From Lentisphaeria bacterium (GTDB lineage Bacteria; Verrucomicrobiota; Lentisphaeria; Victivallales; Victivallaceae): DNA of 7,553 bases. Below, piece after piece: positions 1 through 5,681 of the stretch. The translations under genes and the position numbers were made by a program. Under the pieces are notes generated by a model. The model worked only from the letters and a program-made list of their open reading frames with translations, was not told where the DNA came from and did not search any database. The DNA is taken from the NCBI GenBank assembly GCA_900768515.1, contig CAAGDG010000193.1, positions 1 through 7,553 on the forward strand. Direction: 5' to 3'. Every line of letters begins with the position of its first letter. Within the stretch, counting starts at the first letter, position 1.

Positions 1-40
1 AAGCATGGTGGCTGAGTTCAGACGTGTGCTCTTCCGATCT
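1..40. other. Illumina adapter contamination at the contig end
   Basis: Positions 14-40 match 27 consecutive bases at the 3' end of the Illumina TruSeq read-2 adapter, finishing in GCTCTTCCGATCT. Positions 8-13 resemble the next part of the adapter, with one substitution and one missing G. Genomic sequence resumes at 41: the RpoC reading frame on the minus strand is correct down to codon 159 (GTC, 41-43) and then runs into adapter-derived codons. This stretch is synthetic and should be trimmed. It also supplies the false N-terminus (EFRRVLFRS) of a long plus-strand open frame. Confidence 0.97.
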
Positions 41-517
41 GACCTTGAGCGGGGTGTCGCCCGGATCCGTGACCACATACTCCTCATAGTAGATCACATG
101 CTCCAGCGACTTGGCCGTCATGTCCAGAATCAGACCGATCCGGCTCGGCATGCACTTGAAAAACCAGATGTGCGAAACCGGAACCGCCAGCTCGATGTGT
201 CCCATCCGCTCGCGCCGGACCTTGGCCTGGGTAACCTCCACTCCGCAGCGGTCGCAGATGATCCCCTTGTGCTTGACGCGCTTGTATTTTCCGCAGTTGC
301 ACTCCCAGTCGCGGGTCGGCCCGAAAATCCGTTCGCAGAACAACCCGCCCTTCTCCGGCTTGAAACTGCGGTAGTTGATGGTCTCCGGGTTCTTGACCTC
401 GCCGAACGACCACGAACGGATCACTTCCGGCGAAGCCACATTGATCGAAACCGCTCCGAACGAGGTCGCCTGGTTCTTGCCCAGCAGCTCCCGATAAGCA
501 TAGGTATTGTCAATCAA
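41..517 (-). CDS. rpoC: DNA-directed RNA polymerase subunit beta' (partial, N-terminal 159 aa)
   Basis: This is the N-terminus of the beta' subunit, which with beta forms the catalytic cleft of RNA polymerase. Only 159 codons of a gene usually well above 1,100 codons remain, because the sequence breaks at adapter DNA at position 40. The start is an uncommon TTG (515-517). It follows GGAGG by 8 nt and is the first possible start after the rpoB stop, which lies in the same frame. The protein opens IDNTYAYRELLGKNQATSFG, followed by NPETINYRSFKPEKGGLFCE. Next comes the first zinc-binding site, C73, C75, C88 and C91, matching E. coli Cys70/72/85/88. The visible end, MPSRIGLILDMTAKSLEHV into DPGDTPLKV, is also typical. 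rpoB ends 18 nt upstream, so the two genes are almost certainly co-transcribed and near-stoichiometric. The active-site NADFDGD motif would lie beyond the break. Confidence 0.97.
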
Positions 518-525
518 GGTAAATT

Positions 526-530
526 CCTCC
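526..530 (-). promoter_or_regulatory. Ribosome binding site of rpoC
   Basis: GGAGG on the minus strand sits 8 nt before the TTG at 515-517. It lies entirely in the 18-nt gap after the rpoB stop codon (536-538). This near-perfect Shine-Dalgarno sequence is what fixes the TTG as the rpoC start, since no ATG or GTG is available between the stop and the conserved N-terminal residues. Confidence 0.85.
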
Positions 531-535
531 CTGAA

Positions 536-3500
536 TTAATTTTCGCTCGTCTTCTTCACGGTCCGGATATCGAGCCCGAGGCTCTGCATCTCCTTCAACA
601 GCACGTTGAAGGACTCCGGTCGGCCGGCCTCCAGAACGTTCTGGCCCTTGACGATCGATTCGTAAATCCGGGCACGCCCGGTCACATCGTCCGACTTGAC
701 CGTCAGCATCTCCTGCAAATTGTAGGCGGCGCCATACCCTTCGAGCGCCCACACCTCCATTTCGCCGAAACGCTGGCCGCCGTGCTGCGCCTTGCCGCCC
801 AGCGGCTGCTGCGTGACCAAAGAATACGGACCGACCGCACGGGCGTGGATCTTGTTGGCAACCAGGTGGTCCAGCTTCAGCATGTAGATCTGGCCGACCA
901 TCACACGCTGATCAAACTTGTCACCAGTGCGCCCGTCGTAAACGTCCGCCTTGCCGTCGTAAACCCACTCGCCGGCCTCGTTCTGCTTGAAGCCCCAGTG
1001 GTAGTCGTGCCCCTCCTTCGCGGTGAAGGCGTCGTTGCCCTTGCGCATCAGATCGATGATCTCGGACTCGCTGATGCCGTCGAACACCGGCGTCGCCGCC
1101 TTGAATCCGAGCATCTTCGCAGCCCAGCCGAGATGGGTTTCCAGCACCTGCCCGATGTTCATCCGGCTCGGCACGCCGAGCGGGTTCAGAATGATGTCGA
1201 CCGGAGTGCCGTCCTCCAGGAAGGGCATGTCCTCGACCGGAACGATCCGCGAAACGATACCCTTGTTTCCGTGGCGGCCGGCCATCTTGTCGCCGACCTG
1301 CAGCTTCCGCTTGCAGCCGACGTAGACCTTGACCCGCTTGATGGTTCCGTTGTCCAGGCCTTCCGGTGAATCCATGCTGTCGGCCAGACGGCGGCGCTTC
1401 TCCTCGTTCTCCTGGAACTGCGGCACGAAGGAGTCGATGATCTCGCTCAGCGTCTTCTTGAGTTCGCAATCCTCCATGCTCCAGCAGTCGTAGTGGGCCG
1501 CCAGCTTCTGAATCGAACTCTTGGTCACCTTCCGGTTGGAACTGATCAGCACCGCATTCTCGCGCGACGGCGAGGTGTCGAAGATCGGATAGGGAAGTTT
1601 CACCCCGAGCATCACATCCGACAGCCGGCTGGTCAGGTCGTCCAGCAGGCCGTTGTAGATGTCCCGGTAGTCGTTCTTCATCATCTTCTCCTGACGCTTC
1701 GCCTCGGTCTTGGTCAGGTTGGAGCGGGAAGGATCCTTCGCGTATTCGATCCGGATATCCATCACAATGCCGCCCTTGCCGCTCGGCACCGTCAGGCTCG
1801 AATCCTTCACGTCGGCCGCCTTCTCTCCGAAGATCGCCCGCAGCAGCCGCTCTTCCGGGGCCAGCTCGGTCTCGCTCTTCGGCGTGATCTTGCCGACCAG
1901 AATGTCCCCGGGACCGACTTCGGCGCCCTCGTAAACCACTCCGCGGCTGTCCAGGTTGCGCAACGCATCCTCGCTGACGTTCGGAATGTCGCGGGTGATC
2001 TCTTCCGGCCCCAGTTTGGTCTCCCGGCTGGTGATTTCAAACTCTTCCACGTGCACGCTGGTGTAGATGTCCTCTTTGACCAGCCGTTCGGAAACGATGA
2101 TCGCGTCCTCGAAGTTGTATCCGCACCACGGCATGAAGGCGACCAGCACATTCCGGCCGAGCGCAAGCTCTCCGCCCTGCGTCGCGGCGCCGTCCGCAAG
2201 GACGTCGCCCTTTTTCACCGCCTGGCCGCGCTCCACCACCGGCCGCTGATTGACACAGGTCCCGGCGTTGCTGCGGAGATATTTGTAAAGCCGATAGTTC
2301 TGGCTCGCGTTCCGTTCGGCCTCCGTCGTCGGCAGCTTGCCGTCCGGCGTTACCAGCACATGAGCGCTGTTCACCTCGGCAACGACACCGTCCGCCTTGG
2401 CGACCACCACCGCGCGGGAATCGCGGGCGATCCTGGCCTCGAGACCGGTTCCGACATAGGGGGATTCCGGCATCAGAAGCGGCACCGCCTGACGCTGCAT
2501 GTTCGAACCCATCAGCGCGCGGTTCGCGTCGTCGTGCTCCAGGAAGGGGATGATGCCGGCGGCGGCGCTGACCAGCTGCTTCGGCGAAACGTCCATGTAC
2601 TGGACCTCCTCGCGCGGATGCTCCTCGGACTCGCCCTTGTAGCGGCTCATCACCATCGGACGCACAAAGCGGTTGTCCGCGTCGAGCAGCGCATTCGCCT
2701 GCGCGATCACGAACTGCTCCTCCTTGTCGGCGGTCAGATAGTCGATCTGATCGGTGACACGCCCGTCCACCACCTTCCGGTAGGGGGTCTCCAGAAATCC
2801 GTACTCGTCGACGATCGCGTAGAGCGACATCGAACTGATCAGACCGATGTTCGGACCTTCCGGCGTCTCGATCGGACAGATCCGGCCATAGTGGCTGGAG
2901 TGCACGTCGCGGACCTCAAAACCGGCCCGGTCGCGCGAAAGTCCGCCGGGACCCAGCGCGGAAAGACGACGCTTGTTCGTCAGCTCGCTCAGCGGATTGG
3001 TCTGGTCCATGAACTGCGAGAGCTGGCTGCGTGCAAAGAAGTCGCGGATCACACCGGCAAACGCCTTCGGATTGACCAGCTTCGACGGGGTGACGTTCTG
3101 CTCGTCAAAGGTCATCCGTTCCCGGACCAGCCGCTCCGTACGCAGCAGCCCCGCCCGGCACTGGTTCTGCAGCAGCTCGCCGACCGTGCGGATGCGCCGG
3201 GCGCCGAGATGGTCGATATCGTCGACCTGACCGCCGGAATGGCGCAGCTTGATCAGCAGCTTGGTCGCAGCCATCAGATCCTTCGGATCGAGCACCCGCA
3301 GCGTCAGCGGAATATCCTGCTTGAGCCGCTCGTTGAGCTTGAACCGGCCGACCGCGCCGAGATCATAACGGCGTTCATCGAAGAAAAGCCGCTTGATCAG
3401 AAGTTTCGCATTGTTGATGTTCGGCGGATCGCCGGGCCGCATGCGGCGGTAGATCTCTTTGAGGGCGTCCTCCTCGTTCCGGGCCGGATCCTTGCGCAGA

Positions 3501-4360
3501 CAGCCGATCAGGTAGTTGTCCCCTTCAACGATGTGGACCAGTTCCACCTCCTTGATCCCGGCGTCGACCAGCTGTTTGAGATGGTTTTCCGTCAGCTGAA
3601 CCAGTTCGTCAATCACCAGCACGTCATCGTCGGTGGTAATGTCGTCAACCGTGTAGTAGCCGGAAAGATCCTTCTGCTTGAGCAGTGAGGAAACCGTGTG
3701 CTTCTTCACCTCGTAGCACTCGGCGAGGATGTCCCGGTTGGTCGGGTAGCCGATCGCGCGCAGGAAGGTCGTGATGTAGAATTTGCGGCGGCGGCGGCGG
3801 CGGTCCAGGTAGATGTAGATGTAGTCGTTGATGTCAAACTGCACGTCCATCCAGGAACCGCGGTCCGGAATGATCCGGTAGGAGTAGAGCGTCCGCCCCG
3901 AGGTGTGGCGGGTCTTCTCAAAACAGATGCCGGGCGAACGGTGCAGCTGACTGATGATCACGCGCTCGGCGCCGTTGATCACAAACGTCCCCTGCTCGGT
4001 CATGATCGGGATGTCGCCCATGTAGACCCGTTCCGGAATCTCCGCTCCATTGACTTTCAACAGGAAATCGACATAGAGCGGCGCGTCGTAAATCTTGCCG
4101 TCCTTAATGCAGTCGACCACGTCGCCCTTCTGTTCGCTCGAACTGCCGATCTCATAGCTGACGAACTCCAGAGACATCTGCTTGTCAAAGCTTTCAATCG
4201 GGAAAATCTCGTTGAAAACCTCCTGAAGCCCCTGATTCTTGCGTTCCGCCGGCGGAACATCCCGCTGCAGGAAATCCCGGTAGGAGTCCACCTGGAGACC
4301 GATCAGGTCCGGAACTTCGAGAACGTCCCGGAGCTTTCCAAAATTAATCCGTTTTGTCAT
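536..4360 (-). CDS. rpoB: DNA-directed RNA polymerase subunit beta
   Basis: The complete beta subunit (1274 aa; E. coli has 1342) contributes the rifampicin pocket and half of the active-site cleft. It starts MTKRINFGKLRDVLEVPDL. In order it shows the protrusion and lobe regions with an Arg-rich DRRRRRRKFYITTFLRAIGY (186-205), the rifampicin cluster SQLSQFMDQTNPLSELTNKRR (from about 445), RICPIETPEGPNIGLI, and FMPWCGYNFEDAIIVSERL with E751-D752 (E. coli Glu813-Asp814). GDKMAGRHGNKG follows, with the active-site lysines K1025 and K1033 (E. coli 1065 and 1073), then the C-terminal clamp YSLVTQQPLGGKAQHGGQRF and EMLTVKSDDVTGR. The oddity is Asn462 where E. coli has His526. The ATG is preceded only by a weak AAGG one nucleotide away and a GGA further up, although the conserved N-terminus supports this start. 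A 380-nt spacer separates it from rplL; rpoC follows after 18 nt. Confidence 0.99.
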   Translation of the reverse strand: MTKRINFGKLRDVLEVPDLIGLQVDSYRDFLQRDVPPAERKNQGLQEVFNEIFPIESFDKQMSLEFVSYEIGSSSEQKGDVVDCIKDGKIYDAPLYVDFLLKVNGAEIPERVYMGDIPIMTEQGTFVINGAERVIISQLHRSPGICFEKTRHTSGRTLYSYRIIPDRGSWMDVQFDINDYIYIYLDRRRRRRKFYITTFLRAIGYPTNRDILAECYEVKKHTVSSLLKQKDLSGYYTVDDITTDDDVLVIDELVQLTENHLKQLVDAGIKEVELVHIVEGDNYLIGCLRKDPARNEEDALKEIYRRMRPGDPPNINNAKLLIKRLFFDERRYDLGAVGRFKLNERLKQDIPLTLRVLDPKDLMAATKLLIKLRHSGGQVDDIDHLGARRIRTVGELLQNQCRAGLLRTERLVRERMTFDEQNVTPSKLVNPKAFAGVIRDFFARSQLSQFMDQTNPLSELTNKRRLSALGPGGLSRDRAGFEVRDVHSSHYGRICPIETPEGPNIGLISSMSLYAIVDEYGFLETPYRKVVDGRVTDQIDYLTADKEEQFVIAQANALLDADNRFVRPMVMSRYKGESEEHPREEVQYMDVSPKQLVSAAAGIIPFLEHDDANRALMGSNMQRQAVPLLMPESPYVGTGLEARIARDSRAVVVAKADGVVAEVNSAHVLVTPDGKLPTTEAERNASQNYRLYKYLRSNAGTCVNQRPVVERGQAVKKGDVLADGAATQGGELALGRNVLVAFMPWCGYNFEDAIIVSERLVKEDIYTSVHVEEFEITSRETKLGPEEITRDIPNVSEDALRNLDSRGVVYEGAEVGPGDILVGKITPKSETELAPEERLLRAIFGEKAADVKDSSLTVPSGKGGIVMDIRIEYAKDPSRSNLTKTEAKRQEKMMKNDYRDIYNGLLDDLTSRLSDVMLGVKLPYPIFDTSPSRENAVLISSNRKVTKSSIQKLAAHYDCWSMEDCELKKTLSEIIDSFVPQFQENEEKRRRLADSMDSPEGLDNGTIKRVKVYVGCKRKLQVGDKMAGRHGNKGIVSRIVPVEDMPFLEDGTPVDIILNPLGVPSRMNIGQVLETHLGWAAKMLGFKAATPVFDGISESEIIDLMRKGNDAFTAKEGHDYHWGFKQNEAGEWVYDGKADVYDGRTGDKFDQRVMVGQIYMLKLDHLVANKIHARAVGPYSLVTQQPLGGKAQHGGQRFGEMEVWALEGYGAAYNLQEMLTVKSDDVTGRARIYESIVKGQNVLEAGRPESFNVLLKEMQSLGLDIRTVKKTSEN

Positions 4361-4380
4361 ACCTTGGTCCGTGTGTTGAA

Positions 4381-4414
4381 GGTTGATAAAAAAATATTCA
4401 AAAATTTTTCAACC
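4381..4414. repeat. AT-rich inverted repeat before rpoB
   Basis: The arms GGTTGA (4381-4386) and TCAACC (4409-4414) are perfect complements. The pairing continues after one unpaired base with AAAA against TTTT. The loop is entirely A/T apart from one C. It ends 21 bp before the rpoB start codon. It could form a hairpin in the rpoB leader or be an operator-like palindrome. The AT-rich inner stem makes it weak as RNA structure, and it overlaps the candidate promoter. Confidence 0.5.
4383..4412 (-). promoter_or_regulatory. Candidate weak promoter upstream of rpoB
   Basis: On the minus strand TTGAAA (4407-4412) matches five of six bases of the sigma-70 -35 consensus. TATCAA (4383-4388) matches four of six bases of the -10 consensus, with an 18-bp spacing. 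Initiation would fall near 4376, giving a very short leader before the rpoB ATG at 4360. The elements sit inside an AT-rich inverted repeat, where chance matches are likely, so this is only a candidate. Confidence 0.22.
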
Positions 4415-4493
4415 GGCATCAAGCCCGGCCGGACTGCTGAGCTCAAATCTCCGGAAAAATCCATAGTCAAGAGACAAAGAATCCGACCTGCCG

Positions 4494-4635
4494 ACAAAAA
4501 ACCACATCGACAGTTCGGAAAATTGGAAAAAAAATCAAATTTTTTCTGGAATTTTTCAGACCGGAAGGCGCGGACAAAAAACCACATCTCATCGCCAGCC
4601 GGATAACCGCTGAAAACCGAACAAAAAACCACATC
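4494..4635 (-). repeat. Three copies of a 15-bp direct repeat in the rplL-rpoB spacer
   Basis: The minus-strand sequence GATGTGGTTTTTTGT occurs three times with no mismatch, at 4621-4635, 4574-4588 and 4494-4508. Start-to-start distances are 47 and 80 bp. Each copy is followed by a similar short tail (TCGG, CCGC or CGGC), so the conserved unit may be 18-19 bp. All copies have the same orientation as rpoB. The first copy forms the 3' arm and U-tract of a hairpin, but I found no comparable upstream pairing partner for the other two, so hairpin formation alone does not explain the conservation. They may be protein-binding sites or members of a dispersed genomic repeat family. I do not recognise the motif. 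Confidence 0.9.
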
Positions 4636-4654
4636 CCGTTTTCATACGGATGGG
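4623..4654 (-). terminator. Intrinsic terminator or attenuator between rplL and rpoB
   Basis: In the minus-strand RNA, CC-CAU-CCGU pairs with ACGG-AUG-GG around the six-base loop AUGAAA. This makes nine base pairs with two single-base bulges (4629-4654), followed directly by six U residues (4623-4628). That is the form of a Rho-independent terminator. Because rpoB and rpoC lie downstream, it would act as a partial terminator lowering rpoBC transcription relative to rplJL. The bulges make it weaker than a full terminator, which fits attenuation. The strength is inferred, not measured. Confidence 0.55.
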
Positions 4655-4690
4655 ACGGATCACTCCACCCCGGTAAGAGAACACGAAAGA

Positions 4691-4725
4691 ACGGCGGAAT
4701 CGATCTTTTTTGACGAATCCGCCGT
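4691..4725 (-). promoter_or_regulatory. Hairpin just downstream of rplL
   Basis: The arms ACGGCGGA (4691-4698) and TCCGCCGT (4718-4725) are perfect complements. Inside them, after an A/A mismatch, TCG pairs with CGA, then TC with GA past one bulged base, leaving a loop of six identical bases (A in the minus-strand RNA). The stem begins 15 nt after the rplL stop codon. The bases following it are only moderately U-rich (UCUUUCG), so it is a poor classical terminator. An RNA 3'-end stabiliser or a processing site comparable to the E. coli rplL-rpoB RNase III site is equally possible. Confidence 0.5.
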
Positions 4726-4740
4726 CTCAAACGGCCGAAA

Positions 4741-5127
4741 TTACTTGACTTCGACCTTGGCGCCGGCCTCTTCAAGCTGCTTCTTGAGCTTCTCGGCCTC
4801 GTCCTTGGCAATCGCTTCCTTCAGCGGCTTCGGAGCCCCTTCGACCAGGTCCTTCGCCTCCTTGAGGCCGAGACCGGTGAGTTCGCGGACAACCTTGATG
4901 ACGCCGATCTTCTTCGCGGCATCGAAGCCGGCCAGGATCACGTCAAACTCGGTCTTCTCCTCAACCGGAGCAGCGGCGGCGGCAGGAGCCGCAGCGGCAA
5001 CCGCGACCGGAGCCGCGGCGCTGACACCCAGACGCTCCTCGAGAGTCTTGACCAGCTTGGAAAGCTCCAGAACGGTCATGTTCTCAACATAGGAGACGAA
5101 CTCTTCCATCTTGTTTTCTTCCGACAT
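4741..5127 (-). CDS. rplL: 50S ribosomal protein L7/L12
   Basis: L7/L12 forms the flexible dimeric stalk of the large subunit that recruits and stimulates the translation GTPases. The protein has 128 aa, slightly longer than E. coli (121). The N-terminal dimerisation and L10-binding region is about residues 1-34 (VLELSKLVKTLEERLGV). An Ala/Pro hinge covers about 35-55. The globular C-terminal domain begins with EKTEFDVIL and contains KIGVIKVVRELTGLGLKEAK, the factor-binding surface. The start is the ATG at 5125-5127, placed 8 nt after GGAGG (5136-5140). An in-frame ATG five codons upstream overlaps that Shine-Dalgarno sequence and is unlikely to be used. rplJ ends 32 nt upstream. The strong ribosome site fits the need for several L7/L12 copies per ribosome. 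Confidence 0.99.
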   Translation of the reverse strand: MSEENKMEEFVSYVENMTVLELSKLVKTLEERLGVSAAAPVAVAAAAPAAAAAPVEEKTEFDVILAGFDAAKKIGVIKVVRELTGLGLKEAKDLVEGAPKPLKEAIAKDEAEKLKKQLEEAGAKVEVK

Positions 5128-5159
5128 CTTAAATGCCTCCATTCGTTATTTTCGTTCGC

Positions 5160-5681
5160 TTACTGTTTTTCAACTTTGTCTTTATACGCGTTGAGCACAT
5201 TCAAGACGCTCGCCGCTTTGGCATTGAGAACACTGACGAGATTGCGGGCGGGAGCCTGCAGCACGCCGAGCAGCATCGCCTGAAGCACCGGCTTCGAAGG
5301 CAGATCCGCCAGATCCGCAACCTGGCGGTTGGTCAGGATCTCTCCCTCCATGTAACCGCCCTTGGCCGCCAGCTTGTTATTCTTCTTGCCGAACTCAACC
5401 AGCAGCTTGGCAACCGCACCGCAGTCGCCCTTGCCGCACACCATCGCGGTGCCGAGGGTGAGATCGACCTGATCCAGACCGTCGATCTTCAGGAGCTCGC
5501 CGGCCTTCTTGATCAACGTGTTTTTCAGCACGTGACAGGAGGCGTTCTGCGCGGCCAGCTGGTTGCGCAGCTCCGACATCTCCTTGACCTTGAGCCCCGA
5601 ATAGGAGACGAAATAAACGTAATCGGCATCGCCGATCATCTCGCTGATCTGTTTGACCAGAAACTGTTTTTCGCTTCTCAT
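5160..5681 (-). CDS. rplJ: 50S ribosomal protein L10
   Basis: L10 anchors L7/L12 dimers to the base of the ribosomal stalk and binds 23S rRNA next to L11. At 173 aa it is close to the usual length (E. coli 165). The N-terminal RNA-binding domain includes YVYFVSYSGLKVKEMSELRN (21-40) and the conserved VLKNTLIKKA (51-60). The C-terminal helix after about residue 145, with NLVSVLNAKAASVLNVLNAY, is the L7/L12 docking segment. I chose the ATG at 5679-5681 over an upstream in-frame start because GGGAGG (5690-5695) lies 8 nt before it and MRSEKQF begins the family homology. The ATG overlaps the rplA stop as ATGA, so translation is probably coupled. No separate leader exists for the L10-type autoregulation known in E. 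coli, where the L10 leader lies in its own intergenic region. Confidence 0.98.
   Translation of the reverse strand: MRSEKQFLVKQISEMIGDADYVYFVSYSGLKVKEMSELRNQLAAQNASCHVLKNTLIKKAGELLKIDGLDQVDLTLGTAMVCGKGDCGAVAKLLVEFGKKNNKLAAKGGYMEGEILTNRQVADLADLPSKPVLQAMLLGVLQAPARNLVSVLNAKAASVLNVLNAYKDKVEKQ

Larger units (their letters stand above)
4361..4740 (-). other. AT-rich rplL-rpoB intergenic regulatory region
   Basis: This 380-nt spacer is the only gene-free stretch over 300 bases, and it is visibly more AT-rich than the flanking genes. In transcription order it holds a hairpin 15 nt after the rplL stop (4725-4691), a hairpin with a U6 tract (4654-4623), three copies of a 15-bp direct repeat (4635-4621, 4588-4574, 4508-4494), T-rich tracts near 4523-4535, and an AT-rich inverted repeat with promoter-like hexamers (4414-4381). 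In E. coli the equivalent spacer carries an attenuator and an RNase III processing site that set RNA polymerase subunit output relative to ribosomal proteins. A similar role here is inference. Open frames on the minus strand across it look non-coding: they are Phe-rich because of T-tracts and resemble no known family. Confidence 0.75.

Noticed and set aside
5..1369. 454-aa plus-strand open frame
   Set aside because: It starts in adapter sequence and runs antisense to rpoC and rpoB. It is a shadow frame of GC-rich genes with no family resemblance.
1493..3688. 731-aa plus-strand open frame
   Set aside because: It lies wholly antisense to the well-conserved rpoB gene. Its His/Leu/Arg/Val-rich composition is typical of an antisense frame in GC-rich DNA.
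3698..4606. 302-aa plus-strand open frame entering the rplL-rpoB spacer
   Set aside because: Most of it is antisense to rpoB. The rest translates the AT-rich repeats, and there is no convincing homology or ribosome site.
4494..4635. CRISPR array
   Set aside because: Only three 15-bp units occur, with unequal intervals of 32 and 65 bp between them. This is too short and irregular for CRISPR, and no cas gene is present.
4467..4811. 114-aa minus-strand frame overlapping the end of rplL
   Set aside because: It begins inside rplL in another frame, continues through repeats and T-tracts, and resembles no known protein.
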